A stretch of DNA of 17,198 nt from Candidatus Omnitrophota bacterium (GCA_018829455.1 JAHJUB010000057.1:1-17198), one strand, 5' to 3'. Shown: positions 1-7,140, counted from the stretch's first letter. Notes: a model not told the origin generated them from the sequence alone. Made by a program: numbers and translations.

Positions 1-2
1 TA

Positions 3-920
3 GTTGAAGTAAAAGTATTCTCATCCGGAAAAGAATTGACCCGCATCAAAGCAGTGTCTTCCAATGAAAGAACGCTTGCCCATAAGGTTTCCGACGAAGT
101 TATCCGGCTGTTGACCGGTCAGCCGTCTATTGTCTTCACCCGGATTGTCGCTTCCCGAAAATCCGGAAAAGCGAGAGAGCTTGTTTTGATGGATTACGAT
201 GGCGGCCGGGTCTTTCCGTTAACCAGGGATAAATCGCTTAACCGGTACCCGCGCCTGTCTCCGGACGGAAGGTCGGTTCTCTATACCTCCCACGTTAACT
301 ACTGGCCGGTTGTGTACCGTCAGGAGATAGTTTCCGGTACCCGGAAAAAGGTAGTTTCGTACCCGGGTTTAAACAGCGCCGCCAGTTTCAGCCCGACCGG
401 AGACCGTATCGCGCTTTCTTTAAGCAAGGACGGCAACCCGGAGATTTATCTTCTTAATCTGAAAAGCGAAGAGCTTACCCGGCTTACCAAAGAAGACGGC
501 GCTGATACTTCGCCGATCTTCTTTCCGGATGGGAAGAGTTTAACTTTTGTTTCCGACCGCACCGGCAGTCCCCAGGTTTATCGCCTGGACCTGGCTACCG
601 GACGAAGTAAGCGTCTTACGTTTGAGGGGTCGTATAATACCTCGCCGGCTGTCTCTCCGGACGAACGATTTCTGGTTTATACCAGCCGGATTGGCGGACA
701 GTTTGAAATCAGGATTATATTTTTGGAGACCGGCCAGGATTTTGTTCTGGAGGCCGGACCTAACAATAAAGAGGACCCGGTTTTCGCCCCGGATAGCCGG
801 CACCTGGTTTTTACCCATACCCGCAATTATGAAAGCAATCTGAAGATGCTTGACATTTTCACCGGAGACCTATATAATATTACGTTGGACGGCGGTTACG
901 GTACGCCGGACTGGAGATAG
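3..920 (+). CDS. tolB: TolB, periplasmic beta-propeller of the Tol-Pal system (5' truncated)
   Basis: TolB is the periplasmic partner of Pal in the Tol-Pal envelope system, which supports outer-membrane constriction and integrity in diderm bacteria. The reading frame is open to the left window edge, so the N-terminal domain is mostly missing: about 305 residues are visible, against roughly 430 in E. coli TolB. The visible start reads into a typical LAHKVSDEV...LTG segment joining the N-terminal domain to the propeller. Five or more WD40-like/TolB repeats follow, with motifs such as PRLSPDGRSVLYTS, ASFSPTGDRIALSLS, PIFFPDGKSLTFVSD and PAVSPDERFLVYTS, ending in a GTPDWR tail. A TTG at 36 is in frame but is not the true start, because homology continues upstream of it. 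pal follows 61 bases downstream, the classical tolB-pal order; tolQRA are expected upstream but lie outside the window. Identification is firm. Confidence 0.95.
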   Translation, partial: VEVKVFSSGKELTRIKAVSSNERTLAHKVSDEVIRLLTGQPSIVFTRIVASRKSGKARELVLMDYDGGRVFPLTRDKSLNRYPRLSPDGRSVLYTSHVNYWPVVYRQEIVSGTRKKVVSYPGLNSAASFSPTGDRIALSLSKDGNPEIYLLNLKSEELTRLTKEDGADTSPIFFPDGKSLTFVSDRTGSPQVYRLDLATGRSKRLTFEGSYNTSPAVSPDERFLVYTSRIGGQFEIRIIFLETGQDFVLEAGPNNKEDPVFAPDSRHLVFTHTRNYESNLKMLDIFTGDLYNITLDGGYGTPDWR

Positions 921-960
921 ACGTCATTCCCGCGTGTAGTAAGCAGGAATCCAAGCACAA
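921..960. repeat. Degenerate ATTCC...GGAAT inverted repeat between tolB and pal
   Basis: The short tolB-pal spacer holds an imperfect palindrome. ATTCC (926-930) pairs with GGAAT (946-950), and an inner GC pair can extend the stem. It recalls the widespread intergenic repeat type with ATTCCCGC and GCGGGAAT arms, but this copy is eroded. It differs from the GTAG-foot hairpins elsewhere in the window. Whether it affects tolB-pal transcription cannot be judged. Confidence 0.4.
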
Positions 961-981
961 TTGAATTGAGAGGGAGGATAT

Positions 982-1536
982 ATGGCAAAAAGAGTTATTT
1001 TGGGAATAAGCATGTTGGTGTTGTTCTTTTTTGCGGCCGGATGTGCCGGTCGGTTGGGAACAAAAAAAGAGCTGCCGGCAAAATCGGTCAATACGGAAGG
1101 TCTGGCAACCAAGGAACAGCAGGCGGCGGCGCTTCAAGGCAAACCGATTCCGGCCACCAAATTGCAGGGTGTGGCTCGCGAACCGGCCACGATGGAGGAG
1201 AAGCGGGTTTTTGAAACGATTCACTTTGATTTTGACCAGAGCGACATAAGACCCGACGCCCGGATAGTCCTGGAAAAGATCGCCGTCTATCTGAAGAATA
1301 ATCGAAAAGTCAAGGTTTCTTTTGAAGGCCACTGTGATGAACGGGGCACCTCGGAATACAACATGGCTCTTGGCGAGCGCCGCAGTCTTTCCGCCCGCCG
1401 TTACATAGTTGCCCTGGGAATTGCCCCGGAAAGATTGGGGACGGTCAGCTACGGTGCGGAAAAGCCGCTTGATTCCGGCCATAACGAGACAGCCTGGGCG
1501 AAGAACCGGCGCTGTGAGTTTAAGATTGTCGAATAA
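982..1536 (+). CDS. pal: Pal, peptidoglycan-associated outer-membrane lipoprotein
   Basis: Pal is an outer-membrane lipoprotein that binds peptidoglycan and TolB. The 184-residue product begins with a lipoprotein signal peptide (basic MAKR, hydrophobic core) ending in FAAGC, so Cys21 should be the lipidated N-terminus. A linker of about 50 residues follows. The OmpA-like domain spans roughly residues 77-184, with IHFDFDQSDIRP, the Pal hallmark EGHCDERGTSEYN (about 116-128), GERRSLSARR and the AWAKNRRCEF segment, which carries the conserved Asp/Arg-type peptidoglycan-binding positions of the family. The start is supported by AGGGAGG at 971-977, four bases before the ATG. It sits between tolB and a CpoB-like gene, the usual order. 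Function is essentially certain. Confidence 0.95.
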   Translation: MAKRVILGISMLVLFFFAAGCAGRLGTKKELPAKSVNTEGLATKEQQAAALQGKPIPATKLQGVAREPATMEEKRVFETIHFDFDQSDIRPDARIVLEKIAVYLKNNRKVKVSFEGHCDERGTSEYNMALGERRSLSARRYIVALGIAPERLGTVSYGAEKPLDSGHNETAWAKNRRCEFKIVE

Positions 1537-1543
1537 AATTATT

Positions 1544-1582
1544 TGTAGTTGCCAAGCTTGCTTGGCGTCGTTGTAGTACGAC
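1544..1582 (+). repeat. GTAG-foot hairpin (REP-like), copy 1, between pal and the cpoB-like gene
   Basis: TGTAG at 1544-1548 precedes a perfect 7-bp stem, GCCAAGC (1551-1557), loop TT, GCTTGGC (1560-1566). The 23 bases 1544-1566 are identical, in inverted orientation, to 7197-7219, almost 6 kb away. A weaker hairpin follows (GTCGT 1567-1571 with ACGAC 1578-1582), possibly an eroded second half of a pair. The element fills most of the 54-base spacer between pal and the next gene. Confidence 0.75.
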
Positions 1583-1590
1583 AGATTCAA

Positions 1591-2250
1591 ATGAAAAAAT
1601 TATTTCTATTCGGATTACTCGGTTTGGCCGTATCAATTTCCGGCTGCGTGGCGATGCAGGATGACGTAGCCACTTTGCAGGAGCGGGTCGTAACGACGGA
1701 AACAAAATTGGGTTTCATGGAGAAAGACAGCCAGCGGTTAATGAGTACTTTTGAAGGTGACTGGAATCCCAAGGTGGCTGGTTTAAGTGAAGACATACTC
1801 AGATTACGGGAGCGTATCTCCAGCGCCGAAGGTTCCGTGAGTACCTTGAGTGAGCAGATTCGCCAGGAGACGGAAAAGTCGGAAAAATTCCGTTTGGCTA
1901 CTTCCCAGGAATTGCTTGATTTTCAGAAAGGGGTTTCCAACCGGCTGGACCAGATACAGCGTGACCTTGAATTGATGAAAAAGACGCAGGCGGAAACTCT
2001 TGGTTTTTTGGAAGTCGCCAGGAAGCAGATGGATAAGATTTACGGAGAAAGCGCGGTCATTTCCGACCGGATTGACCAGGTTGACACCGGTTTGGTAATT
2101 GCCCGGGAAGAAACGACCAAGAAACTTTCCATAATTGTGGAGGAAATTTCCAAAGAGAACGAGTCTTTGCGAGAGCGGATTGCAGCATTGGAAAAGAAGA
2201 TTTCGCCATCAAAACCGGTCAAGAAGACGACGAATAAAAAAACCGATTGA
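1591..2250 (+). CDS. CpoB/YbgF-like coiled-coil lipoprotein of the Tol-Pal cluster
   Basis: The 219-residue product has a lipoprotein signal peptide (MKK start, hydrophobic core, SISGC), so Cys19 is the predicted lipidation site. The rest is strongly helical and coiled-coil-like: heptad-rich segments run from about residue 25 to 205 (for example VATLQERVVTTETKLG, LRLRERISSAEGSVSTLSEQI and SLRERIAALEKKI), ending in a lysine-rich tail. E. coli CpoB (YbgF) has an N-terminal trimerising coiled coil plus C-terminal TPRs; here no TPR region is visible, so it may be a coiled-coil-only variant. The ATG at 1591 is chosen because the signal peptide starts there; an upstream frame extension from 1549 would be built from the REP-like hairpin. 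No clear Shine-Dalgarno is seen. Location after pal supports the role; exact orthology is inferred. Confidence 0.75.
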   Translation: MKKLFLFGLLGLAVSISGCVAMQDDVATLQERVVTTETKLGFMEKDSQRLMSTFEGDWNPKVAGLSEDILRLRERISSAEGSVSTLSEQIRQETEKSEKFRLATSQELLDFQKGVSNRLDQIQRDLELMKKTQAETLGFLEVARKQMDKIYGESAVISDRIDQVDTGLVIAREETTKKLSIIVEEISKENESLRERIAALEKKISPSKPVKKTTNKKTD

Positions 2251-3404
2251 AAATCTGCCATCTCATCACCCGCCTGATTATCGGCGGCGCTCAGGAGAAT
2301 ACCCTCTTTACCTGTTACGGATTGAATGAACGCGGCCACCGGGTCACTCTTTTGACCGGACCGCCGCTGGGACCGGAGGGAAGTCTTCTGGAAGAGGCGC
2401 GGAACCGCGGTCTGGAAATCCGGCTTATTCCCGCTTTAAGGCGACGAATTGACCCGTTGCGCGACCTGATTTCATTCTGCGCCATTTATCGTTATCTCCG
2501 CCGTGAAAAGCCGGATGTTCTGCATACTCACAGCGCTAAAGCCGGCATCCTGGGCCGGCTGGCGGCCGGGCTCATGCGGCGGCGGCCCCGGGTAATTCAC
2601 ACCATCCACGGCCTGCCTTTTCATCCTTACCAAAACCGGATTCTTAATTTTATTTACATTGCGGCGGAAAAAATGACCGCGCTTTTTACCGACCGGTACA
2701 TCTCCGTTGCCGATAATCTTATCGTTAAAAGTCTGGCGGCCGGTATCGGTAAAAAAGAACGTTACGACACGATTTACAGCGGTTTTGCGGTGGAAGAGTT
2801 TGCGGCGGCAAGCCGGAGGAAATCAGAGGTCAGGTATAGATACGGTTTTCGGGATGACGAAATAATCATCGGTAAGGTTGCCCGCCTTTTTCACCTGAAA
2901 GGTCACGAATTTCTGCTGCCGGCTTTTGCGGCGGTTAAAAAGGAATTTCCTCAGAGTCGGCTTTTTCTGGTCGGCGACGGCATCCTGAAACCGGAACTGG
3001 AAGAGTTGGCTGAAAATCTGGGCGTCAGGGAAGCGATTACCTTTGCCGGTCTGCTGTCGCCCCGGGAGATACCGGAGGCGATATCGGCGATGGACCTGCT
3101 GGTCCATGTTTCTCTGCGCGAAGGCCTGCCGAAAGCGGTCGCGCAGGCGTTAGCCGGCGGAGTTCCGGTGGTTGCCTTTGACGTCGACGGCACCCGGGAG
3201 GTGGTCATTGACGGTGTCACCGGGTTTCTGGTTCCGCCGCAGGATTCGGAAAAGTTGGTCGCCGCAATCATTTCCGCTTTGCATAATTCAGAGAAGAGCC
3301 AGGCGATGGCCCGGGCGGGCCAGCAATTTGTGCTTAATAATTTTGCGGTTAACTTGATGGTTTCCAGGATTGAAGCGGTTTATGAAAAGGTCCTCGACGA
3401 TTAA
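2247..3404 (+). CDS. GT4-family (GT-B fold) glycosyltransferase
   Basis: This is a predicted cytoplasmic, membrane-associated retaining glycosyltransferase of family 4, probably using a nucleotide-sugar donor for envelope polysaccharide or glycolipid synthesis; the substrate is unknown. The 385-residue product has the N-terminal acceptor-domain signature LITRLIIGGAQENT (residues 6-19), HTHSAKAGILGRLAA, and HTIHGLPFHPYQNR. The C-terminal donor domain has IIGKVARLFHLKGHEFLLPA, LFLVGDG and SLREGLPKAVAQALAGG followed by PVVAFDVDGTREVV. The usual E-x7-E motif reads E-x7-Q here, a change seen (from memory) in a recognisable REGL...QAL subgroup. The start is TTG at 2247, overlapping the previous stop as TTGA, so translation is probably coupled. 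The 3' end overlaps the xerC/D start region. Confidence 0.9.
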   Translation: MKICHLITRLIIGGAQENTLFTCYGLNERGHRVTLLTGPPLGPEGSLLEEARNRGLEIRLIPALRRRIDPLRDLISFCAIYRYLRREKPDVLHTHSAKAGILGRLAAGLMRRRPRVIHTIHGLPFHPYQNRILNFIYIAAEKMTALFTDRYISVADNLIVKSLAAGIGKKERYDTIYSGFAVEEFAAASRRKSEVRYRYGFRDDEIIIGKVARLFHLKGHEFLLPAFAAVKKEFPQSRLFLVGDGILKPELEELAENLGVREAITFAGLLSPREIPEAISAMDLLVHVSLREGLPKAVAQALAGGVPVVAFDVDGTREVVIDGVTGFLVPPQDSEKLVAAIISALHNSEKSQAMARAGQQFVLNNFAVNLMVSRIEAVYEKVLDD

Positions 3405-4314
3405 TGTAGGGGAGGGGCTACGTCCCCTCCCGAAAAAGGGTCGCCGGGAAATTCAGGCCTTCCTGGAATATTTGAAGGCCGAGCGTAATGCGTCTCCTAA
3501 TACCATTCGCGCTTATCATCAGGACCTGGATGATTTTTGCGGATTTCTGGCCGGCCGGACGTTGAGAAAAACAGACCTTGGAATATTAAGAGTTTATCTG
3601 GGCAGCCTTTTTCAGCGGAACTTGAGCCGGGCCACCATCATTCGCCGGGTAGCCGCCTTACGCGTTTTTTTCCGGTTTTTGAGCCGCGAGAAATCCGTGC
3701 CGATAAATCCGACGTTTGCCCTGCGTTCGCCGAAGAGCGAACGCAATCTCCCGGCTTTTCTGGAAATCAGCCAGACCCTGTCTCTGCTTGATGAAACCCT
3801 TAAAAAAGGAGTCAGTCGGTTTCCGCTCCGGGACCGGGCGATGCTGGAACTGCTTTATTCCGCCGGTCTTCGGGTTTCGGAAATGGTAAGTCTTAACCTG
3901 ACCGAGATCGATTTTGTGGCCGGTTTGGCGCGCGTGCGGGGCAAGGGGAGGAAAGAGCGGCTGGTTCCGGTCGGCGGAACAGCCCTGGCGGCTCTTAACG
4001 AATATCTATCTTCAAATGAACGGACGACCGACGCTCCTTTTCTTTTCGGCAATCGTTTCGGCGGCCGGTTGACCAGCCGGAGCGTGGAGCGCATCCTGAA
4101 GAAGTATGCGGCGGCCTGCGGTCTCTCCGGCCGGATTACCCCGCATACTTTGCGGCACTCTTTCGCAACCCATCTGCTGGAAGCCGGCGCAGACCTGCGC
4201 GCCATTCAGGAGATTCTGGGTCACCAGAACATTACCACCACCCAGGTTTACACCCACCTGTCCACCAAACACCTCAAAGAAGCGTATAAGAATTTCTTTC
4301 CGCGCTCTGTATGA
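3382..4314 (+). CDS. XerC/XerD-type tyrosine recombinase
   Basis: This is a site-specific recombinase of the kind that resolves chromosome dimers at dif during division. From the ATG at 3382 it is 310 residues, slightly longer than the usual 295-300. All catalytic residues are visible: Arg164 (LRVSE), Lys188 (GKGRKER), His255 and Arg258 (HTLRH), His281 (LGHQN) and nucleophile Tyr290 (VYTH). Spacing R-K (24), H-R (3), H-H (26) and H-Y (35) equals E. coli XerD. The SAM-like core-binding domain begins at about residue 25 (IQAFLEYLKAER...SPNTIRAYHQDL). The extra N-terminal residues are encoded by a GTAG-foot hairpin lying in the frame. An in-frame TTG at 3370 is an alternative start; either start overlaps the upstream glycosyltransferase. 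XerC versus XerD cannot be decided. The 3' end overlaps gmk convergently by 41 bases. Confidence 0.9.
   Translation: MKRSSTINVGEGLRPLPKKGRREIQAFLEYLKAERNASPNTIRAYHQDLDDFCGFLAGRTLRKTDLGILRVYLGSLFQRNLSRATIIRRVAALRVFFRFLSREKSVPINPTFALRSPKSERNLPAFLEISQTLSLLDETLKKGVSRFPLRDRAMLELLYSAGLRVSEMVSLNLTEIDFVAGLARVRGKGRKERLVPVGGTALAALNEYLSSNERTTDAPFLFGNRFGGRLTSRSVERILKKYAAACGLSGRITPHTLRHSFATHLLEAGADLRAIQEILGHQNITTTQVYTHLSTKHLKEAYKNFFPRSV
3405..3431 (+). repeat. GTAG-foot hairpin (REP-like), copy 2, inside xerC/D coding sequence
   Basis: TGTAG (3405-3409) sits directly at the foot of an 8-bp perfect stem, GGGAGGGG (3410-3417), loop CTACGT, CCCCTCCC (3424-3431). It starts at the base after the glycosyltransferase stop codon and is translated in the recombinase frame as a Gly/Leu/Pro-rich insert (around VGEGLRPLPK). 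It is in the N-terminal extension, ahead of the conserved core-binding domain, which may explain why it is tolerated. Confidence 0.75.
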
Positions 4315-4849
4315 TCCGGTAGAGAAGGGTGGCGGTTTTTTCCGAGGCTTCGTTTACGATCCGGTAATCGTATCCGGCCAGAATTTTAAGTTCTTTTTTT
4401 GCTTCAGACAACCGTTTTTTCACGTCTGAATCATTTTCGCCGGTTTCCTTCTGGCGGTGGCGGATGCGTTTTTCCAGTTCTTTCCGGGAAGGCGGGAGGA
4501 GGGCGACCAGAACGGTCTGCTTTGGGTACTGCGCCTTGATTTGGGCTGCACCCTGGGTGTCGAGCGCAAGCACAATCGGCTGATGTTTCTTGAGCGACGC
4601 TTCAAGTCTCGCGCGGGGCGTGCCGTAATGGAATCCATAGACCGATGCCCATTCGGCCAGTCCGTTGGATTTGATTAAGTTCTGGAATTCTGGTTTGGTG
4701 CGGAAGTAATAGTCCCGTCCGTTTTTTTCACCCCGGCGGGCCGGGCGGGTGGTGCAGGTGGTAAAGCGGGGGATTTTATATGTTTGGGCAAGAATTTTCA
4801 GGATAGTTGTTTTGCCGGTCCCGGAAGCCGCGGAGACCACAAAGATCAT
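4274..4849 (-). CDS. gmk: Guanylate kinase
   Basis: Guanylate kinase phosphorylates GMP to GDP with ATP in the cytoplasm, an essential purine step. The 191-residue protein (E. coli 207) has the P-loop SAASGTGKTT (residues 6-15; the family norm is GPSGAGKST), the GMP-binding segment TTRPARRGEKNGRDYYF (about 34-50), YGTPRARLE, LALDTQGAAQI and the lid-like KELEKRIRHRQKE, then the YDYRIVNEASEKT segment. The ATG overlaps the TGA of the upstream TPR gene as ATGA, indicating translational coupling in a - strand operon (ATPase, permease, TPR, gmk). Its last 41 bases overlap the convergent xerC/D gene, so neither gene has room for a private terminator. The C-terminus past the conserved region is short and compatible with this stop. 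Confidence 0.92.
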   Translation of the reverse strand: MIFVVSAASGTGKTTILKILAQTYKIPRFTTCTTRPARRGEKNGRDYYFRTKPEFQNLIKSNGLAEWASVYGFHYGTPRARLEASLKKHQPIVLALDTQGAAQIKAQYPKQTVLVALLPPSRKELEKRIRHRQKETGENDSDVKKRLSEAKKELKILAGYDYRIVNEASEKTATLLYRIIQSAERNSYTLL

Positions 4850-5553
4850 TTTTTCTTTGGAGTCTCTGGAGTAATTGTAGAGCCGTAAGTCTTAAGATTG
4901 TGAATATGCCTCGGTGAGAGATGGCCGAAACTGTTACCGCTCCTTAAGATCTCTCTCCAGGTTTCAATCGCCGTATCTATCTGGCCGTTCTTTTCGTAGG
5001 CGTGTGCCAGCACGTTGGGAAGATAATCCGGTCCGGGAAATTTGCACGCTAATTCCAGATATTTGACCGCTTCCGCATAGTTCTTGACTTTATGATAAAA
5101 CGTCCAGCCGAGTTCAAAATAGAGGTCGTATCTTTCCGGGTTGTAGGTGATGCCTTCTTTCAAAAAGTCAACGCCGGCCTGAATCCAGGCTTCTTTTTCA
5201 TTGGGGTCCTTGGCCATTACCGAAATATTGTAAGACAGGTGCCAGCCGCCAACCGCCCAGGGCGTGATGAATTTGGGCTGAAGAAAAGTGACGGAGCGAA
5301 GGATGGGGAGCATCTTGTGAGATTGTCCGGAATGGAAAAGTTCCTCTACCTGGAGCCAGAGCAGGTCCGCGGCCAGGCCCTTGAATCCGCCCAGGGCCAG
5401 ACTTCCGGCAATCTGTCCCGGCATCAGCAACAGCCTCTGTTCAAACCCCATCTGTTTACGCTGCAGGTCAATCTTATCCTGGAGCGGGGAGAGGAGCAGG
5501 AAGAGCAGAACGAGGGCGGCGACGGATGCGTTCCGGTAAGTTCTTTTGGTCAT
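4846..5553 (-). CDS. Membrane-anchored TPR-repeat protein, function unknown
   Basis: The 235-residue product starts with a basic MTKRTYRN segment and one hydrophobic helix (about residues 11-23) without a convincing signal-peptidase site, so it is probably an N-terminally anchored protein with the rest outside the cytoplasm. A region rich in LALGGFKGLAADLLWLQVEELF follows, then TPR-like helices at about residues 75-215 (WHLSYNISVM..., LKEGITYNPERYDLYFELGWTFY, NYAEAVKYLELACKFPG, NVLAHAYEKNGQIDTAIETWREIL). The tail is basic. It lies between an ABC-2 type transporter and gmk, sharing ATGA with gmk. The linkage suggests co-expression with the transporter and perhaps an accessory role, but this is inference. 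No clear Shine-Dalgarno precedes the ATG; a REP-like hairpin lies just upstream. Confidence 0.75.
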   Translation of the reverse strand: MTKRTYRNASVAALVLLFLLLSPLQDKIDLQRKQMGFEQRLLLMPGQIAGSLALGGFKGLAADLLWLQVEELFHSGQSHKMLPILRSVTFLQPKFITPWAVGGWHLSYNISVMAKDPNEKEAWIQAGVDFLKEGITYNPERYDLYFELGWTFYHKVKNYAEAVKYLELACKFPGPDYLPNVLAHAYEKNGQIDTAIETWREILRSGNSFGHLSPRHIHNLKTYGSTITPETPKKK

Positions 5554-5569
5554 GGTGAATTTGAAATTA

Positions 5570-5599
5570 GCGACCCTGAAAGGGTCGCGCTACGCTACA
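5570..5599 (-). repeat. GTAG-foot hairpin (REP-like), copy 3, overlapping the ABC permease stop
   Basis: Read on the - strand, GTAGC occurs twice in tandem, followed by an 8-bp perfect stem GCGACCCT, loop TTC, AGGGTCGC (+ strand 5570-5577 and 5581-5588). The TAG stop of the ABC permease (5595-5597) is the TAG of the outer GTAG foot. Thus the repeat supplies the stop codon and fills the 41-base spacer between permease and TPR gene. It has no T-run, so it is not a canonical intrinsic terminator. Confidence 0.75.
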
Positions 5600-6359
5600 C
5601 TTCGCGGTATCGGAAGAAGTAGAGGCAGATAATAAGGGCGATTGCCGCGTAGATTATTCCGTAGCCGAAGGTCTTCAAAAGGTAACTGATTGGCACTGTG
5701 CCTCCGACCACTACCTGGTCCCGGATCGCGAAATTTTCAAAGTTGGGAATGATTTTGTAGAAGAACCTGGCGACCACGTGCATTACCGGATTTTTCATCC
5801 GCTCGGCCATGGAAAGTCCGTAACCAGTGAGGTGTCCGACCAGAAAGAGAAATAAGACAAAGATGAGAGTGAATGCGGTGGAAGCGAAAGCGGCTACCGC
5901 CAGGGTTATGGCGACAATAACTAACATTTCGGCCCAAATCAGGAAAAGCGCCGAAAAGAGACTAATTTCAAAGGAACGCTGTTTGAGCAGGATGAGCCCG
6001 ATGAAGACCACGGACATCATGATTATGCTCAGGGTTATGACCATCGCCATACCCAGAAATTTTCCCAGGATAAAATCGGACCGTTTAAGGGGTTTGGAAA
6101 AAAGAGTGGAGATAGTATTGGTTTCAAATTCGCTGCGCAAAGCGGTCATTGAGGCAAAGATGGCCAGCAGCATGCCGAAAAATTCAATGCCGGACAGGGA
6201 AACGTCTTTGATCATCTTTAACTGCTCGGCCGGCGTCAGGAACGAAAAAAGTTGGCTGCTGCCCAGGAGCAGAAGCGCAAAGACCAGTATTATCTGGTAA
6301 CTGCGCAGCCGCAGCGATTCCTGGAATGTATTTTTCGCGATTACGATTGCTTTGACCAT
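5595..6359 (-). CDS. ABC-2 type transporter permease
   Basis: This is an integral membrane subunit of an ABC-2 (NosY/CcmB-like) transporter, 254 residues with about six hydrophobic segments (around residues 20-40, 57-72, 103-127, 133-165, 165-180 and 230-248). The family layout is visible: an N-terminal amphipathic IAKNTFQESLRLRSYQ helix preceding TM1, and a cytoplasmic LRSEFETNTISTLFSKPLKRSDFILGKFLG segment typical of ABC-2 permeases that follow TM2. It overlaps the 3' end of the ATPase gene by 19 bases, so the two are co-translated and almost certainly form one complex. The substrate cannot be read from sequence. Its stop codon lies within a GTAG-foot repeat, so the natural C-terminus may have been altered by insertion, though RYREV is a plausible end. 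Confidence 0.88.
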   Translation of the reverse strand: MVKAIVIAKNTFQESLRLRSYQIILVFALLLLGSSQLFSFLTPAEQLKMIKDVSLSGIEFFGMLLAIFASMTALRSEFETNTISTLFSKPLKRSDFILGKFLGMAMVITLSIIMMSVVFIGLILLKQRSFEISLFSALFLIWAEMLVIVAITLAVAAFASTAFTLIFVLFLFLVGHLTGYGLSMAERMKNPVMHVVARFFYKIIPNFENFAIRDQVVVGGTVPISYLLKTFGYGIIYAAIALIICLYFFRYREV

Positions 6360-7102
6360 TCGATCACCTTAATGAATAAGTCCTCAATGTCTTCTGCTTT
6401 CCACTGAGTCATCAGTTCGGGGATGGTTCCCAGGGTTAGCAGTTTTCCCTGGTGCAGAATTCCGACGCGATTGCTTATCTTTTCTATTTCCGAGAGATAA
6501 TGGCTGGAAAGAAGGATTGTTTTACCGGCCGCCTGCATGTCCAGAAGCAGGTTTCTGGTTTCCCGGCTGCCGATTGGGTCAAGGCCGGTGGTCGGTTCGT
6601 CCAGAATTAGGAATTTAGGGTCGTTGAGCATGGCAACCGCGAGACCGATTCGTTCCAGCATACCTTTGGAGAAGTGCTTCAGGGAAAGGTGTTGTTGGTC
6701 GTACAAGCCAACCAGTTTGAGCAGTTTTTCTTTTCTTTCTTTGATAATTTCTTTTGTCATTCCGAATATCCGGCCGTAAAAAGTCAGGATTTCCGGTCCG
6801 GTAAGATAGCGGTAATAGTAAGGATTTTCCGGAAGATAGCCGATGTCGTTTTTAACCTCAATGTTCTGGTAGTCCCGGCCCAGGATTTCAATCTGACCGC
6901 TGGTGGGAAAAAGCAGGCCGAGGACCAGTTTCAGGGCGGTCGTCTTCCCGCTGCCGTTGGGACCTAACAAGCCGAATATTTCACCTTCTTTAATTTCCAG
7001 GGAAAGATTGTCCAGGGCCACTACGTTCTTGTTCCGACCCAGATGGAATATTTTGGTCAGTCCTTCAATACGCAACGCCGCGGCTTTTTCGTTTGTTTCC
7101 AT
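6341..7102 (-). CDS. ABC transporter ATP-binding protein (ABC-2 type exporter)
   Basis: This is the cytoplasmic ATPase subunit paired with the downstream permease. The 253-residue protein has Walker A GPNGSGKTT (residues 47-55), a Q-loop region replaced by GYLPENPYYYRYLTG (about 88-102), signature FSKGM (144-148, the form typical of this ABC-2 subgroup rather than LSGGQ), Walker B FLILDEPTTGLD (164-175; catalytic Glu169) and the switch His201 (LLSSHYLSE). The N-terminus IEGLTKIFHLGRNKNVVALDNLSLEIKEGEI is canonical. The start ATG has AGGA six to three bases upstream. A near-consensus promoter lies immediately upstream (7112-7140), so this gene heads the ATPase-permease-TPR-gmk transcription unit. 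Substrate unknown; drug, lipid or polysaccharide export are all possible. Confidence 0.92.
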   Translation of the reverse strand: METNEKAAALRIEGLTKIFHLGRNKNVVALDNLSLEIKEGEIFGLLGPNGSGKTTALKLVLGLLFPTSGQIEILGRDYQNIEVKNDIGYLPENPYYYRYLTGPEILTFYGRIFGMTKEIIKERKEKLLKLVGLYDQQHLSLKHFSKGMLERIGLAVAMLNDPKFLILDEPTTGLDPIGSRETRNLLLDMQAAGKTILLSSHYLSEIEKISNRVGILHQGKLLTLGTIPELMTQWKAEDIEDLFIKVIEWSKQS

Positions 7103-7111
7103 AGTCCTATA

Positions 7112-7140
7112 ATTTTATCAGAAATATTTCTTAAAGTCAA
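7112..7140 (-). promoter_or_regulatory. Sigma-70-type promoter for the ABC transporter-TPR-gmk unit
   Basis: On the - strand a -35 box TTGACT (7140-7135) and a -10 box TAAAAT (7117-7112) are separated by exactly 17 bases. Only nine bases separate the -10 box from the ATG, so transcription would start about two or three bases before the start codon, within the AGGA motif. The mRNA would be nearly leaderless. The fit to consensus is good, but no experiment supports it. Confidence 0.55.
7120..7131. promoter_or_regulatory. 12-bp perfect palindrome in the promoter spacer (operator candidate)
   Basis: AGAAATATTTCT is a perfect 12-bp palindrome lying between the -35 and -10 boxes of the ABC transporter promoter. 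A dimeric repressor bound here would block RNA polymerase. Such AT-rich palindromes also arise by chance, and no second copy was noticed in the window. Confidence 0.3.

Noticed and set aside
880..1590. Long open frame on the - strand across pal
   Set aside because: It is antisense to a clear pal gene, has no recognisable domain and spans the intergenic repeats.
3101..3170. Loss of the second Glu of the GT4 E-x7-E motif as a sign of an inactive enzyme
   Set aside because: Gln at this position occurs, as far as I recall, in a recognisable REGL...QAL subgroup of GT4 enzymes, and the rest of the protein is intact.
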